A DNA stretch of 64,000 nt, taken from the NCBI RefSeq assembly GCF_007713465.1, contig NZ_VMSG01000004.1, positions 124,001 through 188,000 of the forward strand, written 5' to 3'. Source of the stretch: Pseudomonas sp. H3(2019) (GTDB lineage Bacteria; Pseudomonadota; Gammaproteobacteria; Pseudomonadales; Pseudomonadaceae). The notes under the pieces are model-generated. The model had not been told where the DNA came from, did no database searches, and saw only the letters and a program-made list of their open reading frames with translations. The position numbers were made by a program, and so were the translations under genes. This document shows, in pieces, positions 44,656 through 54,951 of the stretch (positions are counted from its first letter, which is position 1; each line of letters opens with the position of its first letter).

Positions 44656-46518
44656 ATGGCCCTACTGCAGATCGCCGAACCCGGCCAAAGTCCTCAACCG
44701 CACCAGCGTCGTCTGGCTGTGGGGATCGACTTGGGCACTACCAATTCGCTGGTCGCTGCGTTGCGCAGTGGTCTTTCCGAGCCACTGGCCGACGCTGACG
44801 GGCAGGTTATTCTGCCGTCTGCGGTGCGCTATCACGCTGACCGTGTCGAGGTCGGCGAGTCCGCCAAGCTGGCAGCCGCTACCGATCCGCTGAACACGGT
44901 GTTGTCGGTCAAGCGCTTGATGGGTCGTGGTCTGTCCGACGTCAAGCAGCTTGGTGAGCAATTGCCGTACCGCTTTGTCGATGGCGAGTCGCACATGCCG
45001 TTCATCGACACCGTGCAAGGGCCGAAAAGCCCGGTCGAAGTTTCCGCCGATATCCTCAAGGTGCTGCGTCAGCGCGCCGAGTTGACGCTGGGCGGCGAAC
45101 TGGTGGGCGCGGTGATCACCGTTCCGGCTTACTTCGATGACGCACAGCGCCAGGCAACCAAGGATGCGGCCAAGCTGGCCGGTCTGAACGTGCTGCGTTT
45201 GCTCAACGAGCCGACCGCTGCGGCGGTGGCTTATGGTCTGGATCAGCATGCTGAAGGCCTGGTTGCCATTTATGACCTGGGCGGCGGCACCTTCGATATT
45301 TCGATTCTGCGTCTGACCGGCGGTGTGTTTGAAGTGCTGGCCACCGGTGGCGACAGCGCCCTGGGCGGCGATGACTTCGATCACGCGATTGCTGGCTGGA
45401 TCATCGAGAGCGCGGGCCTGTCCGCCGACCTCGATCCAGGTGCGCAACGTCATCTGCTGCAAACCGCCTGTGCGGCCAAAGAAGCCCTGACGAATGCCGC
45501 GACGGTTGAAGTCGCCTATGACGGCTGGAAATCCGAGCTGACCCGTGAAGTCTTTGATGCGCTGATCGAGCCGATGGTTGCTCGCAGCCTGAAAGCCTGC
45601 CGCCGCGCCGTGCGTGATTCCGGTGTCGAGCTGGAAGACGTGAAAGCGGTGGTGATGGTCGGCGGTTCGACCCGTGTGCCGCGTGTTCGCGATGCGGTGG
45701 CTGAGGCCTTTGGTCGTCAGCCGCTGACCGAGATCGATCCGGATCAAGTGGTGGCCATTGGTGCTGCGATCCAGGCCGATACCTTGGCGGGCAACAAGCG
45801 CGATGGCGGCGAACTGCTGCTGCTCGACGTGATTCCGTTGTCCCTGGGGCTGGAAACCATGGGCGGCCTGATGGAGAAGGTGATTCCGCGTAACACCACC
45901 ATCCCGGTCGCCCGCGCTCAGGACTTCACGACCTACAAAGATGGCCAGTCGGCCATGATGATTCATGTGCTGCAGGGCGAGCGTGAGCTGATCAGCGATT
46001 GCCGTTCCCTGGCGCGCTTCGAATTGCGCGGCATTCCGGCGATGGTCGCGGGTGCGGCGAAGATTCGCGTGACCTTCCAGGTCGATGCCGATGGCTTGCT
46101 CAGCGTGGCTGCCCGCGAATTGGGTTCGGGCGTCGAGGCGAGCATTCAGGTCAAGCCGTCCTATGGCCTGACCGACGGCGAAATCGCCCGGATGCTCAAG
46201 GAATCGTTCCAGCACGCCAACGACGACAAGGTCGCCCGCGTACTGCGTGAGCAGCAAGTCGATGCCCAGCGTTTGATCGAAGCGGTGCAAGGCGCCCTTG
46301 ATGTCGACGGCGAGCGCCTGCTCGACGCCGAAGAGCGCATGGTCATCGAATTGCAGATGCAGGAACTGACCGAATTGATGAAAGGTACCGATGGTTACGC
46401 CATCGAGCAGCAGACCAAGCGTCTGTCGCAAGTGACCGATGCCTTTGCTGCCCGCCGCCTGGATTCGACGGTGAAAGCCGCTCTGGCGGGGCGCAACCTG
46501 AATGAAATCGAGGAATAA
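44656..46518 (+). CDS. hscA: Fe-S protein chaperone HscA
   Basis: 620 residues, Hsp70 class. ATPase motifs are [28 protein letters not shown] and [16 protein letters not shown]. The substrate-binding domain begins near [17 protein letters not shown]. It binds IscU and drives cluster transfer. Confidence 0.97.
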   Translation: MALLQIAEPGQSPQPHQRRLAVGIDLGTTNSLVAALRSGLSEPLADADGQVILPSAVRYHADRVEVGESAKLAAATDPLNTVLSVKRLMGRGLSDVKQLGEQLPYRFVDGESHMPFIDTVQGPKSPVEVSADILKVLRQRAELTLGGELVGAVITVPAYFDDAQRQATKDAAKLAGLNVLRLLNEPTAAAVAYGLDQHAEGLVAIYDLGGGTFDISILRLTGGVFEVLATGGDSALGGDDFDHAIAGWIIESAGLSADLDPGAQRHLLQTACAAKEALTNAATVEVAYDGWKSELTREVFDALIEPMVARSLKACRRAVRDSGVELEDVKAVVMVGGSTRVPRVRDAVAEAFGRQPLTEIDPDQVVAIGAAIQADTLAGNKRDGGELLLLDVIPLSLGLETMGGLMEKVIPRNTTIPVARAQDFTTYKDGQSAMMIHVLQGERELISDCRSLARFELRGIPAMVAGAAKIRVTFQVDADGLLSVAARELGSGVEASIQVKPSYGLTDGEIARMLKESFQHANDDKVARVLREQQVDAQRLIEAVQGALDVDGERLLDAEERMVIELQMQELTELMKGTDGYAIEQQTKRLSQVTDAFAARRLDSTVKAALAGRNLNEIEE

Positions 46519-46521
46519 CTG

Positions 46522-46863
46522 ATGCCGCAGATCATTTTTCTGCCACACGCCGAGCATTGCCCGGACGGTATGGTTGTAGAGGCTGAGACCGGCAAGTCCA
46601 TTCTCGAAGTGGCCCATGACAACCATATCGAGATCGAGAGCGCCTGCGGCGGCGTCTGTGCCTGCACCACCTGTCACTGCATCATTCGCGAAGGCTTCGA
46701 CTCGCTGAATGAGGCCGATGAGCTGGAAGAGGACTATCTTGATCGGGCCTGGGGTCTGGAAGCGCAGTCGCGCCTGACCTGCCAGGCAATCGTCGGGACT
46801 GAAGACCTGACCGTTGAAATTCCTAAATACTCGCTCAACCACGCTGCCGAAGCGCCGCACTGA
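46522..46863 (+). CDS. fdx: [2Fe-2S] ferredoxin
   Basis: 113 residues. Adrenodoxin-type cluster cysteines lie in SACGGVCACTTCHC and LTCQAIVG. It is an electron donor in cluster assembly; the gene starts 3 bases after hscA. Confidence 0.97.
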   Translation: MPQIIFLPHAEHCPDGMVVEAETGKSILEVAHDNHIEIESACGGVCACTTCHCIIREGFDSLNEADELEEDYLDRAWGLEAQSRLTCQAIVGTEDLTVEIPKYSLNHAAEAPH

Positions 46864-46877
46864 TTCAAGGAACTGGC

Positions 46878-47078
46878 ATGAGTCTTAAATGGGTTGATGT
46901 GCTGGAAATCGCGATCCAGCTGGCTGATAGCAAGCCGGATGTGGATCCGCGTTACGTGAACTTCGTCGATCTGCACAGCTGGGTCATGGCTCTGCCGGAC
47001 TTCAGTGATGATCCGACCCGCGGCGGCGAGAAGGTGCTTGAAGCCATTCAAGCGGCCTGGATCGAAGAAGCCGACTGA
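46878..47078 (+). CDS. iscX: Fe-S assembly protein IscX
   Basis: 66 residues. LKWVDVLEIAIQLADSKPDV and DPRYVNFVDLHSWVMALPDF are the IscX signature. A small acidic iron-binding modulator of IscS; last gene of the isc operon before a terminator. Confidence 0.96.
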   Translation: MSLKWVDVLEIAIQLADSKPDVDPRYVNFVDLHSWVMALPDFSDDPTRGGEKVLEAIQAAWIEEAD

Positions 47079-47109
47079 ACGCACCGTACGCCGTTAGGCA
47101 ATACCCAAG

Positions 47110-47140
47110 AACCCGCGTATAATTCGCGGGTTTAATTTTT
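47110..47140 (+). terminator. Terminator of the isc operon
   Basis: Stem AACCCGCG / CGCGGGTT with loop TATAATT, then TAATTTTT. Confidence 0.88.
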
Positions 47141-47168
47141 CGCACATTACCGTTTCTGGAGTTACACC

Positions 47169-47594
47169 ATGGCTGTTCAACGTACTTTCTCCATCATCAA
47201 GCCTGACGCTGTTGCAAAAAACGTTATCGGCGAGATCACCACTCGTTTCGAAAAAGCTGGCCTGCGCGTTGTAGCTTCGAAACTGAAGCAACTGTCCAAA
47301 GCCGAAGCTGAAGGCTTCTACGCTGAGCACAGCGCTCGTGGTTTCTTCAACGACCTGGTTGCTTTCATGATCTCCGGTCCGGTTGTCGTTCAGGTTCTGG
47401 AAGGCGAAAACGCTATCGCTCTGAACCGTGAGCTGATGGGCGCTACCAACCCTAAAGAAGCTGCTGCCGGCACCATCCGCGCTGACTTCGCTGACTCCAT
47501 CGACGCCAACGCTGTGCACGGTTCGGACTCCGAAGCCGCTGCTGCTCGCGAAATCTCGTACTTCTTCGCAGCTACTGAAGTAACCACTCGCTAA
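47169..47594 (+). CDS. ndk: Nucleoside diphosphate kinase
   Basis: 141 residues. Starts [20 protein letters not shown]; the active-site His is in [12 protein letters not shown], followed by EISYFF. It balances NTP pools. Codon use is strongly biased, as expected for a highly expressed gene. RBS CTGGAG precedes the ATG. Confidence 0.98.
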   Translation: MAVQRTFSIIKPDAVAKNVIGEITTRFEKAGLRVVASKLKQLSKAEAEGFYAEHSARGFFNDLVAFMISGPVVVQVLEGENAIALNRELMGATNPKEAAAGTIRADFADSIDANAVHGSDSEAAAAREISYFFAATEVTTR

Positions 47595-47622
47595 GCATTG
47601 GCTTAAGAGTGAAGGTGAATCC

Positions 47623-48771
47623 ATGACTACATCGACTGTAAAAACCAACCTGCTGGGTCTGACTCAACAGGAAATGGAAAAATTCTTCGACTCAATCGGG
47701 GAGAAGCGTTTCCGTGCCGGTCAGGTAATGAAGTGGATTCACCACCTTGGCGTCGATGATTTCGACGCCATGACGAACGTCAGCAAGGCCTTGCGCGACA
47801 AGCTCAAGGCTATTGCCGAAGTTCGCGGCCCCGAAGTGGTCAGCGAGGACATTTCCAGCGACGGCACCCGCAAGTGGGTGGTGCGCGTGGCGTCCGGCAG
47901 CTGCGTCGAGACCGTCTACATTCCCCAGGGCAAACGCGGCACGCTGTGCGTTTCGTCCCAGGCAGGCTGTGCCCTGGATTGCAGTTTCTGCTCCACCGGC
48001 AAGCAAGGATTCAACAGCAACCTCACCGCCGCCGAAGTCATCGGCCAGGTGTGGATTGCCAATAAATCGTTCGGCAGCATCCCGGCAACCGCCGACCGTG
48101 CCATCACCAACGTGGTGATGATGGGCATGGGTGAGCCGCTGCTGAACTTCGACAACGTCGTTGCCGCCATGCACTTGATGATGGACGACCTGGGCTACGG
48201 CATTTCCAAGCGCCGCGTGACCCTGTCGACCTCGGGCGTGGTGCCGATGATCGATGAGCTGTCCAAGCACATCGACGTTTCCCTGGCGTTGTCCCTGCAC
48301 GCACCGAACGATGCGCTGCGTAACCAGTTGGTACCGATCAACAAGAAGTACCCGCTGAAAATGCTCCTCGAGTCCTGCCGCCGCTACATGTCGTCCCTGG
48401 GCGAAAAGCGCGTGCTGACCATCGAGTACACCTTGCTCAAGGACATCAATGACAAGGTCGAGCATGCGGTTGAAATGATCGAGTTGCTCAAGGACACGCC
48501 TTGCAAGATCAACCTGATCCCGTTCAACCCGTTTCCCCATTCCGGTTACGAGCGGCCGAGCAACAACGCCATCCGTCGTTTCCAGGATCAACTTCATCAC
48601 GCTGGCTTCAATGTCACCGTGCGCACCACCCGTGGCGAAGACATCGACGCCGCGTGTGGCCAATTGGTAGGACAGGTGCTGGATCGCACCCGTCGTAGCG
48701 AACGTTATATCGCCGTGCGTGAGTTGAGCGCCGACAACGATATGCCGCAAGACGCTGCGAATCGTACTTAA
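47623..48771 (+). CDS. rlmN: Dual-specificity 23S rRNA/tRNA adenine-C2 methyltransferase RlmN
   Basis: 382 residues. The radical-SAM cysteines are in [14 protein letters not shown]. The methyl-carrying Cys is in [12 protein letters not shown] near the C-terminus, with the partner Cys in [26 protein letters not shown] is the SAM-binding GGE-like segment. It methylates A2503 of 23S rRNA and A37 of some tRNAs. Confidence 0.97.
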   Translation: MTTSTVKTNLLGLTQQEMEKFFDSIGEKRFRAGQVMKWIHHLGVDDFDAMTNVSKALRDKLKAIAEVRGPEVVSEDISSDGTRKWVVRVASGSCVETVYIPQGKRGTLCVSSQAGCALDCSFCSTGKQGFNSNLTAAEVIGQVWIANKSFGSIPATADRAITNVVMMGMGEPLLNFDNVVAAMHLMMDDLGYGISKRRVTLSTSGVVPMIDELSKHIDVSLALSLHAPNDALRNQLVPINKKYPLKMLLESCRRYMSSLGEKRVLTIEYTLLKDINDKVEHAVEMIELLKDTPCKINLIPFNPFPHSGYERPSNNAIRRFQDQLHHAGFNVTVRTTRGEDIDAACGQLVGQVLDRTRRSERYIAVRELSADNDMPQDAANRT

Positions 48772-48783
48772 GAGAGGATCTCT

Positions 48784-49542
48784 ATGTCACTGCGCCTAGC
48801 GCTGCTTCTGCTGTTCGCCAGCCTGTCGGCTGGTTGTGTTCTGTCGGGTGATTTCAATCCGATGAAAACCAGCAAGGGGCGCGACGAGGCGCGTGCTGCG
48901 TATGTGCAGTTGGGCGTGGGGTATCTGCAGCAGGGCATGACCGAACGGGCGAAAGTCCCGTTGAAGAAGGCTCTCGAACTGGATAGCGCCGACCCGGATG
49001 CCAACGCAGCGTTGGGCCTGGTGTTCCAGGCCGAGATGGAGCCCGAGCTCGCTGATCAACATTTTCGCAAGGCATTGTCCGGCCGTCCTGGCGATGCTCG
49101 TATCCTGAACAACTACGGCAGCTTTCTCTTTGAAGAGAAACGTTACAAAGAAGCTTACGAGCGCTTTGAACAAGCGGCTGCCGATAGCCTTTATCCTGAG
49201 CGTTCACGGGTTTTCGAGAACCTCGGCATGACGGCTTCGATGCTTGGCCAGCGGGATCTGGCCCGTCAGCAACTGGAAAAAGCCCTGCGCCTGAACCGCC
49301 AACAGCCACGGGCGTTGCTGGAAATGGCTGAGTTGTCGTACGAAGACAGGCATTATGTGCCTGCGCGTGACTATTACGATCGTTTTAGCCTGCTCGCCGA
49401 GCAAAATGCACGTAGTCTATTGCTCGGCGTTCGGCTGGCCAAAGTGTTCGAAGATCGCGACAAGGCCGCCAGTTTTGGCCTGCAATTAAAACGACTCTAT
49501 CCCGGTACGCCGGAATATCAGCAATACCTGTCGGAGCAATGA
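48784..49542 (+). CDS. pilW: Type IV pilus biogenesis/stability lipoprotein PilW (PilF)
   Basis: 252 residues. Lipobox LSAGC places the acylated Cys at residue 18. Six or so TPR units follow (YVQLGVGYLQQGMTERAK, NNYGSFLFEEKRYKEAYE, ALLEMAELSYEDRHYVPAR). It is an outer-membrane pilotin needed for PilQ secretin assembly. It overlaps rodZ by one base of its stop codon. Confidence 0.94.
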   Translation: MSLRLALLLLFASLSAGCVLSGDFNPMKTSKGRDEARAAYVQLGVGYLQQGMTERAKVPLKKALELDSADPDANAALGLVFQAEMEPELADQHFRKALSGRPGDARILNNYGSFLFEEKRYKEAYERFEQAAADSLYPERSRVFENLGMTASMLGQRDLARQQLEKALRLNRQQPRALLEMAELSYEDRHYVPARDYYDRFSLLAEQNARSLLLGVRLAKVFEDRDKAASFGLQLKRLYPGTPEYQQYLSEQ

Positions 49543-50555
49543 TGAAAGCGGCGCATCCAGAAGTTGTAGCAGCGACTCGCGTAAACCCCGGAGAGACCCT
49601 GCGTCAGGCCCGCGAAGGCAATGGTTGGTCGCTGGCGGAAGTAGCGCTCAAGCTCAATCTCACCGTGAATTCCTTGAAGAATCTGGAAGACGGCGCTTTC
49701 GACAAGTTGCCAGGGCACACCTTTGCTCGCGGCTATATCCGCGCTTACGCCAAATTGCTCGGCATGGACCAGGCCGTTCTGGTTCAACAGTTCGACCAGC
49801 ACACCGGCACCGATTCCCGGGGAAGCAACGTGCAAGGCCTTGGGCGTATCGAAGAGCCATCGCGGGTTTCCCACACCATTCTGCGAATTGTCAGCCTGTT
49901 GCTGCTGATTGCCGTGGTGGGTGGCGGTTTTGTCTGGTGGCAGGATCAAACCTCGTTGCGCACCAAGGACCTGAATGGTCTCAGCCCTGAACACGTCGAA
50001 GTCGAAGGCGCCGATGGCACCACGCAGATCCATCCGCTTGACGAGCCGGAAGATCAGGCTGTGGTAGAAGGTCAGGCCGAAGCCGGGACGCCTCTGGCAT
50101 TGCCTGAAGGCCAGGCGCCTGCTGAGGTTCAGACAAATGTCGAGGCGCCGACGCCGGCCGCTCCGGTCGCCCCGGTTGTCGCTCCAGTGCGTACCGCGCC
50201 TGCCCCGGTTGTTGCGACGCCAGCGGCACCGGTTGTGGCTGCTGCGCCAGCGCCCGTCGTGGCCGCCGCGCCAGCACCCACCGCTTCGGCTGCTCCGGCC
50301 ACTCCGGTTGCCGGTGCGGGCCAGGTACGGATTCAGTTCTCTGCCAACTGCTGGGCGCAAGTCACCGATGGCAACGGCAAAGTGCTGTTGAGCGGTCTCA
50401 AGCGTAAAGGCGAAACCGTCGATGTCAGCGGCAAACCACCGTTTGCAGTACGCCTGGGCTATGCCCGTGGCGCGCAGGTCAGCTACAACGGACAAGTGGT
50501 CGATGTAGCTCCGTTCACCAGTGGCGAGACTGCTCGCCTGAAGTTGGGTCAATAA
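49542..50555 (+). CDS. rodZ: Cytoskeletal/membrane protein RodZ
   Basis: 337 residues from ATG 49542 (GGAG spacing favours it over the ATG at 49539). The N-terminal HTH (LRQAREGNGWSLAEVALKLN) binds MreB; the transmembrane helix is ILRIVSLLLLIAVVGGGFVWW. A long Ala/Pro-rich periplasmic linker (about 195-255) precedes a C-terminal DUF4115 domain beginning IQFSANCWAQVTDGNG. It helps set rod shape. Confidence 0.94.
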   Translation: MKAAHPEVVAATRVNPGETLRQAREGNGWSLAEVALKLNLTVNSLKNLEDGAFDKLPGHTFARGYIRAYAKLLGMDQAVLVQQFDQHTGTDSRGSNVQGLGRIEEPSRVSHTILRIVSLLLLIAVVGGGFVWWQDQTSLRTKDLNGLSPEHVEVEGADGTTQIHPLDEPEDQAVVEGQAEAGTPLALPEGQAPAEVQTNVEAPTPAAPVAPVVAPVRTAPAPVVATPAAPVVAAAPAPVVAAAPAPTASAAPATPVAGAGQVRIQFSANCWAQVTDGNGKVLLSGLKRKGETVDVSGKPPFAVRLGYARGAQVSYNGQVVDVAPFTSGETARLKLGQ

Positions 50556-50558
50556 GTC

Positions 50559-51668
50559 ATGCACGGCGAATCTCCAATCAAACGTCGCGAATCCCGCAAG
50601 ATCTGGGTTGGTTCGGTACCGGTGGGCGGTGATGCGCCCATCGCTGTACAGAGCATGACCAACAGCGACACCAATGACGTTGCCGCCACCGTGGCCCAGA
50701 TCAATCGTCTGGAAGCGGCCGGTGTCGACATCGTGCGGATCTCCGTTCCGGACATGGACGCGGCCGAAGCCTTCGGTCGCATCAAGCAACTGGTCAAGGT
50801 GCCGTTGGTTGCCGACATTCACTTCGACTACAAGATCGCCTTGCGCGTAGCCGAACTGGGCGTCGATTGCCTGCGGATCAACCCGGGCAACATCGGTCGT
50901 GAAGACCGTGTGCGCGCGGTGGTCGATGCCGCCCGTGACCGCGGGATTCCGATCCGTATCGGCGTCAACGCCGGTTCCCTGGAAAAAGACCTGCAAAAGA
51001 AATACGGCGAGCCAACGCCTGCCGCGCTGGTCGAGTCGGCCTTGCGCCACGTCGAGCACCTTGAACGCCTGAACTTCCAGGACTTCAAGGTCAGCGTGAA
51101 GGCTTCCGACGTGTTCATGGCCGTCGAAGCCTATCGTCTGCTGGCCAAGGAAATCGTCCAGCCACTGCACCTGGGGATCACTGAAGCCGGCGGTTTGCGT
51201 TCAGGCACAGTGAAATCCGCCGTGGGCCTCGGTATGCTGCTCGCCGAAGGGATTGGCGATACTATTCGCATCTCGTTGGCGGCTGACCCGGTCGAGGAAG
51301 TGAAAGTCGGCTACGACATTCTCAAATCCCTGCATCTGCGTTCCCGTGGCATCAACTTCATCGCCTGCCCGAGCTGCTCGCGGCAGAACTTCGATGTGGT
51401 GAAAACCATGAACGAACTGGAAGGGCGCCTCGAAGATCTGCTGGTGCCGCTGGATGTTGCGGTCATCGGTTGCGTGGTCAACGGTCCCGGCGAAGCCAAA
51501 GAGGCCCATATCGGCCTGACTGGCGGTACGCCGAACCTGATTTACATCGATGGCAAGCCGTCGCAGAAATTGACGAATGACAATCTGGTGGATGAGCTGG
51601 AACGGCTGATCCGCCAGAAAGCGGCCGAAAAGGTCGAAGCTGACGCAGCAGTCATCGCTCGCGGCTGA
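50559..51668 (+). CDS. ispG: 4-hydroxy-3-methylbut-2-enyl-diphosphate synthase (flavodoxin)
   Basis: 369 residues. N-terminal TIM barrel with [20 protein letters not shown]; the [4Fe-4S] cysteines lie in [10 protein letters not shown] and [14 protein letters not shown]. Penultimate step of the MEP isoprenoid pathway. It is 3 bases from rodZ and depends on the Fe-S clusters made by the nearby isc operon. Confidence 0.97.
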   Translation: MHGESPIKRRESRKIWVGSVPVGGDAPIAVQSMTNSDTNDVAATVAQINRLEAAGVDIVRISVPDMDAAEAFGRIKQLVKVPLVADIHFDYKIALRVAELGVDCLRINPGNIGREDRVRAVVDAARDRGIPIRIGVNAGSLEKDLQKKYGEPTPAALVESALRHVEHLERLNFQDFKVSVKASDVFMAVEAYRLLAKEIVQPLHLGITEAGGLRSGTVKSAVGLGMLLAEGIGDTIRISLAADPVEEVKVGYDILKSLHLRSRGINFIACPSCSRQNFDVVKTMNELEGRLEDLLVPLDVAVIGCVVNGPGEAKEAHIGLTGGTPNLIYIDGKPSQKLTNDNLVDELERLIRQKAAEKVEADAAVIARG

Positions 51669-51691
51669 TCGAACGAATTTAAGGATTTATA

Positions 51692-52981
51692 GTGAGCAAG
51701 TCTCTGCAAGCCATACGTGGCATGAACGACATCCTGCCCGAACAGACCCCGCTGTGGCGTCACTTCGAGGGCACCGTTTCGCGTCTGCTGGATAACTACG
51801 GTTACAAGCAGATTCGCATGCCGATCGTCGAGTTCACCGAGCTGTTCAAACGCTCCATCGGTGAAGTGACCGACATCGTCGAAAAAGAGATGTACACCTT
51901 CGACGACCGTAACGGCGACTCGCTGACCCTGCGCCCTGAGGGCACAGCGGCCTGCGTGCGTGCAGTGCTTGAGCACGGCATCACCGGCGGTGGCCAGGTG
52001 CAGAAACTCTGGTACATCGGCCCGATGTTCCGCCACGAGCGTCCACAGAAAGGCCGCTATCGCCAGTTCCACCAGATCGGTTGCGAGGTTTTCAACCTTG
52101 ATGGTCCGGACATCGACGCCGAGCTGATCGTGCTGACCTGGCGCCTGTGGGGCGAGCTGGGTATCCGTGACGCGGTCAAGCTCGAGCTCAACAGCCTGGG
52201 CACCAGCGAGTCCCGCGGTCGTTATCGCGATGCGCTGGTGGAATACCTGACGGCACGCCTGGACCAGCTGGACGAAGACAGCCAGCGCCGCCTGAAAACC
52301 AACCCGCTGCGAGTGCTCGATACCAAGAACGCCGATACCCAGGCGGCATTGGTCGATGCGCCGAAGATGGCTGACTACCTTGACGAAGAGTCTCGCGCTC
52401 ACTTCGAGGGCCTCAAGGCGCGTCTGGACGCTGCCGGCATCCCTTACGTGATCAACCCGAAGCTGGTGCGCGGGCTGGATTACTACAGCAAAACCGTATT
52501 CGAATGGGTCACCGACAAACTCGGCGCCCAGGGCACTGTCTGCGCGGGTGGCCGTTACGACGGTCTGGTCGAGCAGATGGGCGGCAAGCCGACGCCGGGC
52601 GTTGGTTTCGCCATGGGCATCGAGCGCCTGGTGTTGCTGCTCGAAACCCTGGAGCAGATCCCGGAAGAAATCTCCCGGCAGGTTGATGTCTACCTGTGCG
52701 CCTTCGGTGAGGCTGCCGAACTGGCCGCTCTGACACTGAGCGAGCGGGTTCGTGATCAACTGCCAAACCTGCGTCTGCAGATCAATGCCGGTGCAGGCAG
52801 CTTCAAAAGTCAGTTCAAGAAGGCCGACAAGAGCGGTGCGCTGTACGCATTGATCCTCGGTGACGACGAAATGGCCCAGCAAGTGGTAGGTTTCAAACCC
52901 CTGCGTGGCCAGGGCGAACAACAAAGCATTGCCTGGGATGCGCTTGCCGCTCACCTGGCCACCTGCGTCGTGCAGGGTTGA
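51692..52981 (+). CDS. hisS: Histidyl-tRNA synthetase
   Basis: 429 residues from GTG 51692. Class II motifs: motif 2 [18 protein letters not shown], histidine-specific segments [15 protein letters not shown] and [12 protein letters not shown], and motif 3 [14 protein letters not shown]. The C-terminal anticodon-binding domain begins near [10 protein letters not shown]. Start preceded by AAGGA. Confidence 0.97.
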   Translation: MSKSLQAIRGMNDILPEQTPLWRHFEGTVSRLLDNYGYKQIRMPIVEFTELFKRSIGEVTDIVEKEMYTFDDRNGDSLTLRPEGTAACVRAVLEHGITGGGQVQKLWYIGPMFRHERPQKGRYRQFHQIGCEVFNLDGPDIDAELIVLTWRLWGELGIRDAVKLELNSLGTSESRGRYRDALVEYLTARLDQLDEDSQRRLKTNPLRVLDTKNADTQAALVDAPKMADYLDEESRAHFEGLKARLDAAGIPYVINPKLVRGLDYYSKTVFEWVTDKLGAQGTVCAGGRYDGLVEQMGGKPTPGVGFAMGIERLVLLLETLEQIPEEISRQVDVYLCAFGEAAELAALTLSERVRDQLPNLRLQINAGAGSFKSQFKKADKSGALYALILGDDEMAQQVVGFKPLRGQGEQQSIAWDALAAHLATCVVQG

Positions 52982-53021
52982 AGCTGTCAAACAGCCGATT
53001 TAGCGAATAAGGAGTATTGGG

Positions 53022-53663
53022 GTGTCGAGTACCGAAGACGAACATCTGGCGGAATTCAAAGACTGGTGGCAGCGTAACGGCAAACCTCTAGTGACTGGCG
53101 GCCTGTTGGCGCTGGTCATCGTGTTCGGCTGGCAGGCGTTTCACAAGTATCAGAGCAATCAGTCGCAAGGCGCCTCGATGCTTTACCAGCAACTGCTGGA
53201 AACCACGCTGACCCCGGATGGCAAGCCTGACGCGGCCCGTGTAGCGGACCTCGCCAACAAGCTCAACAGCGAGTTCGGCGGCACGGCTTACGCCCAATAC
53301 GGCAGCCTGTTCGTGGCGAAAGTCGCGGTCGACAGCGGCAAGCTGGATGACGCTGTAAGCCAGCTCAAGGCTGTGGCTGACAAACCTGCCAACCCGGCGC
53401 TGGGCGAAGTGGCGCGTCAACGTCTGGCTCAGGTTCTGGCCGCACAGAACAAGGCTGACGAAGCACTGAAACTGCTCGAAGGTGATGCCGATCAGGCATT
53501 CCTGGCCACTCGCGAAGAACTCAAGGGTGACCTGCTGGTCCAGTTGGGTCGTACCGATGAAGCCCATGCTGCTTATCAAAAAGCCAAGGCTGCGCTGTCG
53601 GATGAAGCGGCGGTCGGTGGCTTACAAATCAAGCTGGACGACCTGGCCAAAGGGGATGCGTGA
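53022..53663 (+). CDS. YfgM-like membrane-anchored TPR protein
   Basis: 213 residues from GTG 53022 with AAGGAG upstream. N-terminal DEHLAEFKDWWQRNGKPLVTG precedes a transmembrane helix (GLLALVIVFGWQAF). The periplasmic TPR-like domain contains AQYGSLFVAKVAVDSGKLDDA. YfgM associates with SecYEG and PpiD as an ancillary periplasmic chaperone. The order hisS-yfgM-bamB-der is conserved. Its end overlaps bamB. Confidence 0.92.
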   Translation: MSSTEDEHLAEFKDWWQRNGKPLVTGGLLALVIVFGWQAFHKYQSNQSQGASMLYQQLLETTLTPDGKPDAARVADLANKLNSEFGGTAYAQYGSLFVAKVAVDSGKLDDAVSQLKAVADKPANPALGEVARQRLAQVLAAQNKADEALKLLEGDADQAFLATREELKGDLLVQLGRTDEAHAAYQKAKAALSDEAAVGGLQIKLDDLAKGDA

Positions 53664-54807
53664 CGTGATCCGTTGGAAACATGCAGCATTGCTGGCTCTG
53701 GCCATTCTGGCCGCGGGTTGCAGCAGCAACAGCAAAAAAGAATTGCCGCCGGCCGAGCTGGTCAAATTCAAGGAAGAAGTGGTCCTGCAAAAGCAGTGGA
53801 GCCGTTCGGTCGGTAACGGCCAGGGCGAAACCTACAACATGCTGGTGCCGGCCATCGATGGCAACACCCTCTATGCCGCCGACGTCAAAGGCGTGGTGAT
53901 GGCGCTCGATCGCATGAACGGCGACGTCAAATGGAAGAAAGATCTCGAACTGCCTGTGTCCGGCGCCGTTGGCGTGGGTTACGGTCTGGTCATGATCGGC
54001 ACGCTCAAGGGCGAAGTGGTTGCCCTGGACGCAAGCTCCGGTGAAGAGAAATGGCGCGCTCGCGTGACCAGTGAAGTCCTCGCACCGCCTGCCAACAACG
54101 GTGACGTGGTGGTGGTGCAAACCCAGGACGATCGTCTGATCGGTCTGGATGCTTCCACCGGTAACCAGCGCTGGTTGTATGACAGCACGCCAGCGGTCCT
54201 GACTCTGCGCGGCACCAGTGCGCCGATCGTGACCAACCGCCTGGCGATTGCCGGCCTGTCGACCGGTAAAGTCGTGGCGCTGGATATCTCCAACGGCGTG
54301 CCGGTCTGGGAACAGCGCATTGCGATTCCACAGGGTCGCTCGGAGCTGGAGCGCGTGGTCGATATCGACGGTGGCCTGCTGCTGTCCGGCGACAAGATCT
54401 ATGTCGCCAGCTATCAGGGGCGCGTAGCGGCCCTGGACCTGCAAAGCGGTCGTCAGCTCTGGCAGCGTGATGCTTCCAGCTATGCCGGTGTGGCCCAAGG
54501 TTTCGGCAGCGTCTACATCAGCCTGTCTTCGGGCACCGTTGAAGGCGTCGACGAGCGTTCGACCACCTCCTTGTGGAGCAACGACTCTCTGGCCCGCCGT
54601 CAACTGTCGGCACCGGAAGTGTTCTCCAGCTACGTTGCAGTCGGTGACCTGGAAGGTTACCTGCACCTGCTGAGTCAGGTGGACGGTCGTTTCGTCGGCC
54701 GTGAACGCATCGACAGCGACGGCCTGCGTGCTCGTCCGCTGGTGGTGGGTGACATGATTTACGTGTTTGGCAACAGCGGCAAACTGGAAGCCCTGACCAT
54801 CAAGTAA
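53656..54807 (+). CDS. bamB: Outer-membrane assembly lipoprotein BamB
   Basis: 383 residues from ATG 53656 (GTG 53665 is an alternative). Lipobox LAAGC with acylated Cys at residue 22. The eight-bladed beta-propeller shows PQQ-like repeats (GVVMALDRMNGDVKWKKDL, GEVVALDASSGEEKWRARV, GRVAALDLQSGRQLWQRD). Part of the BAM complex. It overlaps the upstream gene by 8 bases. Confidence 0.95.
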   Translation: MRDVIRWKHAALLALAILAAGCSSNSKKELPPAELVKFKEEVVLQKQWSRSVGNGQGETYNMLVPAIDGNTLYAADVKGVVMALDRMNGDVKWKKDLELPVSGAVGVGYGLVMIGTLKGEVVALDASSGEEKWRARVTSEVLAPPANNGDVVVVQTQDDRLIGLDASTGNQRWLYDSTPAVLTLRGTSAPIVTNRLAIAGLSTGKVVALDISNGVPVWEQRIAIPQGRSELERVVDIDGGLLLSGDKIYVASYQGRVAALDLQSGRQLWQRDASSYAGVAQGFGSVYISLSSGTVEGVDERSTTSLWSNDSLARRQLSAPEVFSSYVAVGDLEGYLHLLSQVDGRFVGRERIDSDGLRARPLVVGDMIYVFGNSGKLEALTIK

Positions 54808-54894
54808 TGGTTTGACTATGCTTGGGGATAGCAATGTTCCCAGGCGGCCTTGCTCTGCAAGGCTTTGCGGCACGTCATGTGCTGCCCCGAGCAC

Positions 54895-54920
54895 CAGCCG
54901 CTGCCTCGCAGCGGCTTTTG
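54895..54920 (+). terminator. Terminator between bamB and der
   Basis: Stem GCCGCTGC / GCAGCGGC with CTC loop, then TTTTG. Probably partial. Confidence 0.75.
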
Positions 54921-54951
54921 TATTTTCTGAAATAACGAAGTGGAGAGCCGC

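Noticed and set aside
44662..46860. 732-codon open frame on the minus strand
   Set aside because: Shadow of hscA and fdx, both with clear motifs on the plus strand.
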